62,058 nt of DNA, taken from Alteribacillus iranensis (GTDB taxonomy: Bacteria; Bacillota; Bacilli; Bacillales; Marinococcaceae). Positions within the stretch are counted from its first letter, which is position 1, and the number at the start of each line of letters is the position of its first letter. The notes beneath the pieces are model-generated. The model saw only the letters and a program-made list of their open reading frames with translations, did no database searches and was not told where the DNA came from. The stretch is from contig NZ_FONT01000009.1 of assembly GCF_900113025.1 (NCBI RefSeq), forward strand, positions 1-62,058. Reading direction: 5' to 3'. Shown piece by piece: positions 1 through 7,200 of the stretch. The position numbers and the translations under genes are program-made.

Positions 1-223
1 TTTACAAAAGAATCATGCGATTCTTTTGATTATCCGGTATTAGCCCCGGTTTCCCGGGGTTATCCCAGTCTCTAAGGCAGGTTGCCCACGTGTTACTCAC
101 CCGTCCGCCGCTCGTTCCACAGGCGTCACCCCGAAGGGATCTGCCTGCTTCCCGCGCTCGACTTGCATGTATTAGGCACGCCGCCAGCGTTCGTCCTGAG
201 CCAGGATCAAACTCTCCATAAAA
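1..223 (-). rRNA. 16S ribosomal RNA, 5' part (cut by window edge)
   Basis: The reverse strand reads from a TTTATGGAGAGTTTGATCC start near 223 through the conserved 5' domain of bacterial 16S rRNA and runs off the left edge. The universal forward primer site (AGAGTTTGATCCTGGCTCAG) lies at about 197-216. Two strong promoters stand upstream at higher coordinates, so this is the head of a complete rRNA operon leading out of the window. The exact 5' end is inferred from family alignment. Confidence 0.97.
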
Positions 224-304
224 TTGGATTATTTGATACAAGCTGTAAAGCGATTGCTCGCTTTGTTTCTTTTATAAAGAAATTAACAGACGCTTGACTT
301 TCAT

Positions 305-322
305 TCAATTTTCAAAGGACAA
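305..322 (-). promoter_or_regulatory. rRNA leader boxA-like antitermination element
   Basis: In the transcribed leader between promoter P2 and the 16S gene the reverse strand reads GTCCTTTGAAAATTGAATG. This resembles the Bacillus rrn boxA region (TTCTTTGAAAACT), which recruits Nus factors for antitermination and takes part in processing pairing. The call rests on position and motif similarity only. Confidence 0.5.
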
Positions 323-356
323 CCATTCATTCGCCGTTCTCTCCGGCGACTTATTA

Positions 357-385
357 ATAATAACACCGTTACTTAATGATGTCAA
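357..385 (-). promoter_or_regulatory. 16S rRNA operon promoter P2
   Basis: On the reverse strand there is a perfect -35 TTGACA (380-385), a 17-bp spacer and a -10 TATTAT (357-362). It lies about 130 bp upstream of the 16S 5' end, where B. subtilis rrn P2 promoters sit. This is a housekeeping sigma-A promoter, probably growth-rate controlled like other rrn promoters. Confidence 0.85.
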
Positions 386-445
386 TAACTTTTTTTGCGC
401 CTTCCGCTTGCTTAGCGAAGCACTCTCTCTTGAGGCGCATTTAAT

Positions 446-474
446 AATTTAACATTATCCTCTCCAAGAGTCAA
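446..474 (-). promoter_or_regulatory. 16S rRNA operon promoter P1
   Basis: This is a second sigma-A-like site on the reverse strand: -35 TTGACT (469-474), 17-bp spacer, -10 TAAATT (446-451). It lies about 90 bp upstream of P2. Tandem P1/P2 promoters about 90 bp apart are normal for Bacillus rRNA operons. Confidence 0.7.
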
Positions 475-595
475 CAATTTTTTTTAAAGTGATTTTTAAA
501 AGATCATTTCCTCCAGCGGCTCTTATATTTTACACATATCTTGTCCTCTTCTACATACATATTAGCCAAGAGACATCTGAAGGGAGAGGGATGAA

Positions 596-1357
596 GTGGC
601 AAAAAAAGTGTGGTTTATTCGTAGTAAAAACAGCAAATTCTATTTCCTCCTCGTCTTAATACTATGTGTGTTGACTGGAGGGCTACTACTCAATCAATCC
701 TTCTTACCTGTATTTTCTACGAAAGATGGGCCCGCTGCTTTTTACAGGGCAGAGATTGATGAAAAAGAAATAGCGTTAACATTTAATATTAGCTGGGGAG
801 AACAGAGGGCCATTCCTATACTCGACACCCTGAAAGACCATGATATAAAAGCAGCTTTCTTTATATCAGGAGCGTGGGCAGAACGACACCCTGACATTGT
901 GGAACGAATGGTTGAGGATGGACATACTCTCGGTAATCACGGCTATCGTTTTGAACATTATCCGAGAATGGATAATGAAGAAATAGTAAGAGATTTAAAT
1001 TTAAGTCACAAGAAGATAAAAGATGTTACGGAAGAGGATGTAACTTTTTTTCGCCCCCCTCACGGCGACATTAACCAAGAGGTCTTAGAAATCATAGATC
1101 GTTTTGGCTATGACACCATCCATTGGAGTATCGGGGGAGACGATTGGAAAAACCCCGGGGTCGATACCATTGTAACTAGTATTACGAGAAACATTCAGCC
1201 AGGTGACGTCGTTTTACTACACGCTTCCGACTCCGCTAAACAAACAGGTGAAGCCTTGCCTCAAATTATCGAGAAAGTACAGGCAGAAGGTTATCAATTT
1301 GTGGAACTAGAAGAGCTTATATCCCAAGCAGATGGCTCGGTACAAGAAATAAATTAG
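596..1357 (+). CDS. pdaB: PdaB-type polysaccharide deacetylase, spore maintenance
   Basis: This is a 253-residue membrane-anchored NodB-fold protein with one TM segment at about residues 14-33. The start is GTG at 596, placed by the GGGAGAGGG ribosome-binding site just upstream; an out-of-frame ATG at 591 is not used. Visible family motifs are ALTFNISWG (61-68), GHTLGNHG with the H110/H115 metal pair, and RPPHG (153-157). In B. subtilis PdaB is made in the forespore and keeps late spores stable. As I recall the family, motif 1 carries Asp where this protein has N64, so deacetylase activity is uncertain. It faces away from kbaA and sits next to the rRNA operon exactly as in B. subtilis. Confidence 0.93.
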   Translation: MAKKVWFIRSKNSKFYFLLVLILCVLTGGLLLNQSFLPVFSTKDGPAAFYRAEIDEKEIALTFNISWGEQRAIPILDTLKDHDIKAAFFISGAWAERHPDIVERMVEDGHTLGNHGYRFEHYPRMDNEEIVRDLNLSHKKIKDVTEEDVTFFRPPHGDINQEVLEIIDRFGYDTIHWSIGGDDWKNPGVDTIVTSITRNIQPGDVVLLHASDSAKQTGEALPQIIEKVQAEGYQFVELEELISQADGSVQEIN

Positions 1358-1373
1358 TGGATGTCCAATACGT

Positions 1374-1410
1374 AAAAACCAGGGGTCGTCTTTCATAAAC
1401 GGCCCCTGGT
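1374..1410 (-). terminator. Intrinsic terminator after kbaA
   Basis: ACCAGGGG at 1379-1386 pairs with CCCCTGGT at 1403-1410, with further CGT/ACG pairing inside. The reverse-strand transcript then runs into a T5 tract. The U-tract is only on the minus side, so it mainly ends kbaA; on the plus side it can still act as a 3' hairpin for pdaB. Confidence 0.8.
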
Positions 1411-1426
1411 ACTTGTGTAAATAAAC

Positions 1427-2038
1427 CTATTTTTTATTTGGCTCTCTTGTCAGTCGATGTAGCGTTAGCAACTGCCATGTATTTGCAGTCAAAAGAGGTG
1501 CCAGATAAATCCATAACCATTTTGATTCATTCACAGCATTTACTGTTAATGCCGGAATCCATTCAATCGTCGTGATGACATACATAAAGAATAAAGCAGA
1601 TAAAAATGTCTCTTTATTCGTTTCCTTCTGTTTTTGATACGCCACTATTAATGAAAAAACTAACAGTAAAACAGGCATTACCATATAACCCCAAAGTGTC
1701 TCGTCTTCCGAAGCAAACGCGATGTAGCGTAAATAAATCAAATCAAAAAACACAAATACCACGAGGACAGCCTGAACCCAGTTCCAAAGTCGAACTGACT
1801 TAAATAGTCCAAGTGCTAATCGGTGAAACGTTAAATATGCAAAAAAGCCCATTTGAGCAACGAGACTAATCGCAGCACATATACCAAACATCCATAAAGT
1901 TCCAAATAAGAAATTTAAAAACCCACCACTAAAGTATGTCTCCGTATCAAGTAAAACACCTGTTATCGTTCCGGCTGCAGCACCGATAACTAAGGTAGTA
2001 AAAAATAAATATACGAGTTTCCTTGAATTCAAAGTCAA
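1427..2038 (-). CDS. kbaA: KinB-signaling pathway activation protein KbaA
   Basis: This 203-residue protein is almost entirely hydrophobic, with about six predicted membrane helices; the first spans residues 8-30. Length and position (between gerD and pdaB, opposite strand) match B. subtilis KbaA, a membrane protein needed for signalling through the sporulation kinase KinB into the Spo0A phosphorelay. The start is a TTG at 2038 behind AGGAGAG; a second in-frame TTG two codons later is also possible. No catalytic motif is visible, as expected, so the name rests mainly on neighbourhood and topology. Confidence 0.85.
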   Translation of the reverse strand: MTLNSRKLVYLFFTTLVIGAAAGTITGVLLDTETYFSGGFLNFLFGTLWMFGICAAISLVAQMGFFAYLTFHRLALGLFKSVRLWNWVQAVLVVFVFFDLIYLRYIAFASEDETLWGYMVMPVLLLVFSLIVAYQKQKETNKETFLSALFFMYVITTIEWIPALTVNAVNESKWLWIYLAPLLTANTWQLLTLHRLTREPNKK

Positions 2039-2118
2039 TCGCTCTCCTCGTCGTTCGTCATCCTATCGTATTGATTTTACCAACCTAACTGTTAAAAATC
2101 TATACAAGCATCTTGTTG

Positions 2119-2148
2119 TGAATAATTTTTCACATCTGTCCCAAAATA
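2119..2148 (+). promoter_or_regulatory. Sigma-G-like promoter of gerD
   Basis: TGAATA (2119-2124) and CAAAATA (2142-2148) are separated by 17 bp, close to the forespore sigma-G consensus (TGAATA, 17-18 bp, CATACTA). The gerD start codon is 44 bp downstream. B. subtilis gerD is a known sigma-G gene, which supports the reading. Confidence 0.5.
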
Positions 2149-2191
2149 AACAATATCACTCAGAGAAACGTAAGAAAGGAGCGCATTCCTC

Positions 2192-2806
2192 ATGATGCGT
2201 TATATAAAATTAAGTTTGGCTCTTCTTGTTTGCATCAGTTTTTTGTTTGGATGTGCTGCTCAGGCAGAAAATCAAGGCTCTGGTGACACCGATTATGAGA
2301 ACACAAAAAAGATGATGATTGATTTGTTAAAGAGTGATGACGGCAAAAGTGCTATGCGTGAAATTTTAAAAGATGAAAAGCTGAGAGAGAATCTCATTAT
2401 AGATGAACCCACTGTAAAAAAAACCATAGAAACGACACTAACGTCTGAAAAAGGAAAAGCATTCTGGCAAGAAATTATGAAAGATCCTGAGTTCACGAAA
2501 ACATTTGCTGAAAGTATGCAAAAAGAAAACGAAAAACTTCTCAAAGGACTAATGAAAGATCCAGAATATCAGACGATGATGATGGACGTTATGAAAGACC
2601 CTGAGATGGAGAAAGCTATCCTTGAGCTTTTAAAAAGTAAGGAGTATCGCCAACAAGTGATGACAGTTATGACTGAAGCGTTTGAAAGCCCACATTTTAA
2701 GGCGAAGATTAGTGAGGTTTTAGGAAAAGTTGCCGAAGAACAAATGAGTAAAGAAGAAAAAGGCGGCAGTGAATCTGGCGGTAACCAGGAAGGAGGCGGC
2801 TCATAA
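2192..2806 (+). CDS. gerD: Germination lipoprotein GerD
   Basis: This is a 204-residue spore inner-membrane lipoprotein. The N-terminal signal peptide ends in a lipobox at FGC, with the lipidated Cys at residue 21. A long, charged, helical body follows, rich in repeated KDPE(F/Y) and MKDPE motifs, and then a Gly/Ser-rich tail. In B. subtilis GerD clusters the nutrient germinant receptors into the germinosome. The gene is divergent from kbaA and convergent with salA, as in B. subtilis. ATG at 2192 is chosen because GGAG lies 10 bp upstream; ATG at 2195 is an alternative. Confidence 0.95.
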   Translation: MMRYIKLSLALLVCISFLFGCAAQAENQGSGDTDYENTKKMMIDLLKSDDGKSAMREILKDEKLRENLIIDEPTVKKTIETTLTSEKGKAFWQEIMKDPEFTKTFAESMQKENEKLLKGLMKDPEYQTMMMDVMKDPEMEKAILELLKSKEYRQQVMTVMTEAFESPHFKAKISEVLGKVAEEQMSKEEKGGSESGGNQEGGGS

Positions 2807-2824
2807 AAGGTACCATGAATGAAA

Positions 2825-2873
2825 AACGCTGCGATGCAGAAGATTTCTCTTCAGCATGGCAGCGTTCATTTTT
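2825..2873 (+). terminator. Intrinsic terminator after gerD
   Basis: A long imperfect hairpin, AACGCTGC...GCAGCGTT, has an inner ATGC/GCAT and GAAG/CTTC stem and runs into a T5 tract at 2869-2873. The reverse complement carries a similar T run, so it may stop both gerD and the converging salA transcript. Confidence 0.8.
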
Positions 2874-3054
2874 ATTACGTTAGGGAAATCTAACATTTAG
2901 GCACCCCAATTTAGCCGGAGTTCCGAGCCGTTACATTGTCCTCAATAGTGGATGAATGACTACGTATCGTTCTGTTTGGTCCACAGCCCTTTCATCACAA
3001 AGAACAGAGAATCTTCTCGAAAAAACCAATCCTATTTAAGCAGAGTGTATGTTT

Positions 3055-4116
3055 TTATTTCCCAACTTTCTCAGTAATTCGTTTCGTGATTTCACCGTAG
3101 ATTTTGCCAATAGGGTGATCAGCATCATACACTGACGGCGCAAAATCGTCTTCATCAATTTCCGGCTGACCGAGTGGGATTTGACCTAACAGCTCTGTCT
3201 TCAGCTCTTCTGATAACCGTTCACCACCGCCTTGTCCGAATACGTATTCTCTTTCGCCGGTGACCTTACTCTCCAAATAAGACATGTTTTCAATAACACC
3301 TAATATCTCATGGTTTGTTTTTATAGCCATACCGCCAGCACGAGCTGCAACAAATGCTGCGGTCGGATGCGGGGTGCTTACTATAATCTCTTTACATTCA
3401 GGAAGCATCGTGTGAATATCGAGTGCGACGTCACCTGTACCTGGAGGAAGGTCTAGAATTAAGTAATCGAGCTCGCCCCATTCCACTTCTGAAAAGAAGT
3501 TATTCAACATCTTACCTAACATGGGACCACGCCACACAACTGGCGCATTATCTTCTACAAAAAAGCCCATCGAAATTACTTTTACACCGAAACGCTCGAC
3601 GGGATAGATGCGCTCCGCTTTCACTGTTGGCCGCTGTTCAATCCCCATCATATCCGGTACACTAAAGCCGTATATGTCGGCATCAATAATCCCGACCTTT
3701 TTCCCCATTCGTGCGAGTGACGTAGCCACGTTGACAGATACCGTGGATTTCCCAACTCCACCTTTACCGCTGGCAATTGCAATAAATTCAGTAGTGCTAT
3801 CTTCTGAAAGTAAAGAAGAGCCTTGATTTGACTTCACTCCGCCCGCTTTCTCAATTTCTTCATCGGTTAAATTATCAAATCGAAGTCCAACAGAATCTGC
3901 ACCGGCATTTTTCACGGCTTGTACTACTTGCTGCTGAAGCTGCATTTGTTCTGCTGTCCCGGTCTTTGCCAATGCAATTTTAAGGCTGACATTATCTTCT
4001 TTTATCTTAAGTTCTCTAATGCCTCCTGTATCTACAATACTTTTCTGGAGGTCCGGGTCTTTTATTTCTTTTAAAGCCTCAAGTACTTTTTCCTCAGTTA
4101 ACAATACGGACACCAT
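3055..4116 (-). CDS. salA: Mrp/NBP35-family P-loop ATPase SalA
   Basis: The protein has 353 residues: an N-terminal MIP18-like domain (about 1-90, containing KTGTAEQM), then a ParA/Mrp ATPase with deviant Walker A GKGGVGKST (117-125), switch I DADIYG and Walker B LDLPPGTGD. Relatives carry Fe-S clusters or regulate transcription. In B. subtilis SalA (YbaL) represses scoC and so raises exoprotease expression. No CxxC pair is seen near the C-terminus, so classical cluster scaffolding is not supported. The annotated ATG is weakly placed; a TTG five codons later (MLTEEKV) fits the AAGGA ribosome-binding site better. Confidence 0.92.
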   Translation of the reverse strand: MVSVLLTEEKVLEALKEIKDPDLQKSIVDTGGIRELKIKEDNVSLKIALAKTGTAEQMQLQQQVVQAVKNAGADSVGLRFDNLTDEEIEKAGGVKSNQGSSLLSEDSTTEFIAIASGKGGVGKSTVSVNVATSLARMGKKVGIIDADIYGFSVPDMMGIEQRPTVKAERIYPVERFGVKVISMGFFVEDNAPVVWRGPMLGKMLNNFFSEVEWGELDYLILDLPPGTGDVALDIHTMLPECKEIIVSTPHPTAAFVAARAGGMAIKTNHEILGVIENMSYLESKVTGEREYVFGQGGGERLSEELKTELLGQIPLGQPEIDEDDFAPSVYDADHPIGKIYGEITKRITEKVGK

Positions 4117-4170
4117 CCTTACGGCACTAATTTAATCTTTCTATAGCATACCCCGAAAGCGCTGTATATT

Positions 4171-4887
4171 TCAATCTTCGTGCATAGGGTATTCGCTATA
4201 GTGCCGAAGAAGGCCCTCATAAATGGAAACAGCAATTTTATTCTGATACTCTCTTGTTTGTAGTGCTTGAGCTTCTGCCGGATTAGATAAGAATCCAATT
4301 TCAACAAGTACTCCCGGAATATCGGCTTGCTCTAAAATAAAAACCCCTTCTATGGATTGTGCTTGTCGATTTGTATTAGCCAAATTATCCACCAATTGTT
4401 CTTGAACTAATTTTGCTGTATGTTCATTTGTAGGCACCCGAGGATGATAAAATGTTTGGGCTCCACTCCACCGAGGAGAAGGAATGGCATTTAAATGCAA
4501 GCTGATAAACATGTCCCCTCCGCTTTCATTAATAATTTCCGCTCGCTTGTGGAGGTCCGCTGTTTTTCGTTTGCTGTATCCCCGCACCTCATCCCCAGAG
4601 AGATCATAATCTCCTTCTCGGGTCATGATCGCAATAGCTCCTGCTTCCTGTAAATATTCACGAAGCATCAAACTTACTTCAAGTGCTGCTTCTTTTTCTT
4701 GAAATCCATCTTTGCTTGTAGCTCCGCCGTCTACCCCGCCATGGCCTGGGTCTAAAATAAACACTTTTCCTGAAATCGGCGTATTCCAACCACCAGATGA
4801 ATCCTTCGTTAATAATTGATCCTGAATAATAAAAACTGCACTTGAAAAAACTATAATTATAATGGCAGCTCCGAGCCATTTTTTCAT
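4171..4887 (-). CDS. cwlD: N-acetylmuramoyl-L-alanine amidase CwlD
   Basis: This 238-residue amidase_3 enzyme has an N-terminal membrane/signal segment (residues 4-22). Zinc-ligand motifs are visible: LDPGHGG (H49), the QEKEAAL region (Glu), SLHLNA and the C-terminal VEIGFLSN glutamate. CwlD works with PdaA to make muramic-delta-lactam in spore cortex, the mark that lets germination lytic enzymes attack. It lies 66 bp downstream of ybaK. Its ribosome-binding site AAGGAG falls inside a perfect 11-bp inverted repeat, described separately. The family call is secure; the exact gene name follows from synteny and the sporulation context. Confidence 0.95.
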   Translation of the reverse strand: MKKWLGAAIIIIVFSSAVFIIQDQLLTKDSSGGWNTPISGKVFILDPGHGGVDGGATSKDGFQEKEAALEVSLMLREYLQEAGAIAIMTREGDYDLSGDEVRGYSKRKTADLHKRAEIINESGGDMFISLHLNAIPSPRWSGAQTFYHPRVPTNEHTAKLVQEQLVDNLANTNRQAQSIEGVFILEQADIPGVLVEIGFLSNPAEAQALQTREYQNKIAVSIYEGLLRHYSEYPMHED

Positions 4888-4892
4888 AAATG

Positions 4893-4943
4893 TCCCGCTC
4901 CTTTTTCCTGCATAGCTTGTTTTATATATATGAAGGAGCGGGA
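4893..4943 (-). promoter_or_regulatory. Hairpin sequestering the cwlD ribosome-binding site
   Basis: In minus-strand RNA, TCCCGCTCCTT (from 4943 down to 4933) pairs perfectly over 11 bp with AAGGAGCGGGA (4903 down to 4893), leaving a 29-nt loop. The 3' arm contains the entire cwlD Shine-Dalgarno sequence. No U-tract follows, so it is not an intrinsic terminator. Only transcripts that begin upstream, such as ybaK read-through, contain both arms. The pairing is seen directly; its regulatory role is inferred. Confidence 0.65.
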
Positions 4944-4952
4944 TGATTATGC
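4925..4952 (-). promoter_or_regulatory. Sigma-E-like promoter of cwlD
   Basis: On the reverse strand GCATAAT (4946-4952) is followed after 13 bp by CATATATA (4925-4932), resembling mother-cell sigma-E sites (-35 ending in ATATT or ATAAT, -10 CATACAAT). Predicted initiation near 4918 falls downstream of the 5' arm of the RBS hairpin, so this transcript would have a free ribosome-binding site. The match is imperfect. Confidence 0.4.
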
Positions 4953-4953
4953 T

Positions 4954-5391
4954 CTATTTAAAGCCTAATCTCCGTCTTTTCGTTCCAGCTTCTAATCCTT
5001 TATGCCACCAGAATGTGACAAATTCTTCTACAGCTGATCTTAGCTGTTCTTCGTTTATGGTCGGTTCTTCTACCCAGCCACTCATAAACGTATACAGCTC
5101 ATTTGCTATATTTTTTATAAACACAGCAGCCTGGATCTTATAACGAAAAGGCAGTGTATTATCTACAACATATTTACTAAATTTACCTCCGGATAAAAAA
5201 GCTTCTAACGCTAAGTCCATACAAGCTTCTTCTAAGAACGAATAGGAAAAGTGAAACGTATCTAAAACTGGGACAAATATTTTTTTAGCTGACATCTGGA
5301 GTTCTTGAACGTTTATCTCTTTTAATAATTTTTTCTCTTCCTCCCACTCTTTTTTCATACGATGAGGTTCCAACGCAACTACTGTCCCCAT
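4954..5391 (-). CDS. ybaK: YbaK-like DUF2521 protein
   Basis: The protein has 145 residues, is soluble and mixed alpha-helical, with no signal peptide or known catalytic motif. Sequence character and position immediately upstream of cwlD match the B. subtilis YbaK/DUF2521 family, whose function is unknown. A conserved-looking FWWHKG segment lies near residue 127. The start ATG at 5391 has an excellent GGGGGAGG site. It is preceded by a sigma-G-like promoter, so it is probably made in the forespore and co-transcribed with cwlD. Confidence 0.85.
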   Translation of the reverse strand: MGTVVALEPHRMKKEWEEEKKLLKEINVQELQMSAKKIFVPVLDTFHFSYSFLEEACMDLALEAFLSGGKFSKYVVDNTLPFRYKIQAAVFIKNIANELYTFMSGWVEEPTINEEQLRSAVEEFVTFWWHKGLEAGTKRRRLGFK

Positions 5392-5412
5392 AAAACCTCC
5401 CCCTTCGGTATG

Positions 5413-5441
5413 TAGTATGTGTTCATCACATGCTCACATAC
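5413..5441 (-). promoter_or_regulatory. Sigma-G-like promoter of ybaK-cwlD
   Basis: On the reverse strand GTATG (5437-5441), a 17-bp spacer and CATACTA (5413-5419) fit the forespore sigma-F/sigma-G consensus (GYATR, 17-18 bp, CATNHTA) with a perfect -10. The ybaK ATG is 22 bp downstream of the -10. In B. subtilis cwlD is reported to be expressed under both sigma-E and sigma-G. Confidence 0.6.
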
Positions 5442-5560
5442 AGCCGGTGTTTACCAGCAGTAATGCGCAAGTAAGGAACAGGCCATAGAAAAAATAACCA
5501 CTATAAGACGAAGGTTTTAGGGGGATAGTATATTACAGCCTCTATCTAAAGGAAGAGTGA

Positions 5561-6007
5561 TCAAGACCGAACCCGGGATTTTGTCTCTCTTATCTTTAAA
5601 TGCTTAAATTTTTGCGGCGAAACACCAACCATTCGTTTAAACATTCGGCTAAAATAATAACTGTCTTTGTAGCCAACTGCATGAGCTACATCATATATCT
5701 TCATTGATGTAGATAGTAACAGATGTTTCGCTTTATTTATTCTTTTATGAGTAATGTATTGCAGAGGAGTAAAACCCGTATGTTTTTTGAATTTATAATA
5801 AAACAAACTGGTGTTTAACCTGGATAATTTCACTAAATCATTTATTTCAATGCACTCATAATAATGCTCGTCAATGTATTTCTGTATGATCGCTAAACAA
5901 TCTTCTGTTCGCACATCGGCACTACTATTTAGTTTTTTAAAAAGAACGCTGGTTTTCATTTGCACACTACCACTCTTTGCATTACGAAAATGTGGTGTTT
6001 TCGTCAT
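5561..6007 (-). CDS. Short AraC-family transcriptional regulator
   Basis: This 148-residue protein is nearly all DNA-binding domain. After a 36-residue leader, residues about 37-140 form the two helix-turn-helix units of AraC/XylS regulators: first IEINDLVKLSRLN, then IYDVAHAVGYKDSYYFSRMF followed by the typical GVSPQKFK end. The usual N-terminal ligand-binding or receiver domain is absent, so how it senses a signal is unclear. It starts 32 bp after the secreted S-layer-like gene and is probably co-transcribed with it. No counterpart is expected here in B. subtilis, so this is an accessory insertion. Its targets are unknown; its neighbour and itself are the first guesses. Confidence 0.88.
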   Translation of the reverse strand: MTKTPHFRNAKSGSVQMKTSVLFKKLNSSADVRTEDCLAIIQKYIDEHYYECIEINDLVKLSRLNTSLFYYKFKKHTGFTPLQYITHKRINKAKHLLLSTSMKIYDVAHAVGYKDSYYFSRMFKRMVGVSPQKFKHLKIRETKSRVRS

Positions 6008-6039
6008 ACAATACGTAGTCCTCCCATCTCACATTCATA

Positions 6040-7200
6040 CTATTTATTTTTTGATACGAACACGATGTTATCATTAGGATCTAAATAAAGAGTCACATGC
6101 CCCTTGATATCTTCTGCTACTTTAGAAGTGAAATGTTTAAGTTTTCCATTCTCCATAATAAGGTAGCCTTCATAGTCATAGCTCTCACCACTTATTTCTA
6201 TTGACCGGTCGAAAATATTTTCTATTTTTCCAACTATCATCTGATTATAGACTTCCGCCACTTTCTCCTTGTCGTTAAAGAGTAATACATCTTCTGCTTG
6301 AATCTCTGTTGGCTCTATTAATTGATGATCTTTAACAATAATAAAGTTATCTAAATCAATCACTTGATTAGAACCAGAAGCTATATTATTTTCTATTTGA
6401 CCAACAAGCATTCGTTCATTAAGTTCATATTGGCCAATAAAGGCTTTTTTTCTTTTTATTTTCTTATCCTTTGAGAGATTTTTAAATGCTACCATTTCAT
6501 TGTCCCCGTTAACCTCAATCGTGAGTTCTTTATTGTATGCATTCACAAAATCAAAGTCTATTGTCTCTGGAACTTTCACAACTTTTCTTTCACCTTTTTC
6601 ATCTTGGATGATAATCGTTCGATCTTTAATGTCTTCCACACTTAAATGATTGATTTTCGCCTTATTTATGAATTTCGTCCAGTGTAACTGATGAGTTATA
6701 GGTTCATTGTCGATCAATATTTCAATAGAGTAATCGGTTAATCTTTTTAAGCCCGCTGACTGATAAAGCGTTAAAATTGCTTTATATCCATCTTCTATGA
6801 CTTGAATTTCTTCCACCCCGTGCCTTTGATGAGATCGTCTATTAACAATATTGATATTAAACTTGTCAATGGTCTTAATTGGTTTATTAAATGTGATTTC
6901 TAAATAACGACCATCATTACTTAAAGGTGTAACATCCATTATAGCCAACCCTCTTCTTGCGGCAATCATTTCTTTGTGCTGAGAGGCAGCTTTAAGAGCA
7001 GAGTTTGCTACTTCGATAAGTATTCTATTTCTAAAAGATTCATGATAATTGACTATATCATTATTTTCACTTTTTTGGCTTTCATCACTTACAGAATATA
7101 TCGCAGCATCGGTTTCTCCCGGAAGAAAGACTGAAGTACTACAAATAATGAGTGCCATTAAACACAAAAAACTTGGATATAAACACTTTCTGTCATCCAT
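6040..7200 (-). CDS. Secreted S-layer-like protein with Ig-like domain and C-terminal repeats
   Basis: The gene encodes 386 residues. A signal peptide (hydrophobic 8-27, likely cleavage near DAA at 31-33) is followed by a segment resembling SbsA-type bacterial Ig domains (about 87-165: ITFNKPI, ILTLYQ, LTDYSIEI). A Lys/Asp-rich linker comes next, then two similar units of about 55-60 residues (264-318 and 321-384), each beginning VG(Q/K)IEN and ending in a strand-rich LYLDPNDN-type segment. Such modules occur in S-layer and cell-wall proteins of Bacillaceae. No SLH, sortase or lipobox anchor is seen, so it may be released or held by charge. It is the first gene of a two-gene unit with the AraC regulator. 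Function is not recognised. Confidence 0.75.
   Translation of the reverse strand: MDDRKCLYPSFLCLMALIICSTSVFLPGETDAAIYSVSDESQKSENNDIVNYHESFRNRILIEVANSALKAASQHKEMIAARRGLAIMDVTPLSNDGRYLEITFNKPIKTIDKFNINIVNRRSHQRHGVEEIQVIEDGYKAILTLYQSAGLKRLTDYSIEILIDNEPITHQLHWTKFINKAKINHLSVEDIKDRTIIIQDEKGERKVVKVPETIDFDFVNAYNKELTIEVNGDNEMVAFKNLSKDKKIKRKKAFIGQYELNERMLVGQIENNIASGSNQVIDLDNFIIVKDHQLIEPTEIQAEDVLLFNDKEKVAEVYNQMIVGKIENIFDRSIEISGESYDYEGYLIMENGKLKHFTSKVAEDIKGHVTLYLDPNDNIVFVSKNK

Noticed and set aside
2-297. Short reading frames inside the 16S rRNA 5' end
   Set aside because: The sequence is rRNA and its leader; the frames are accidental.
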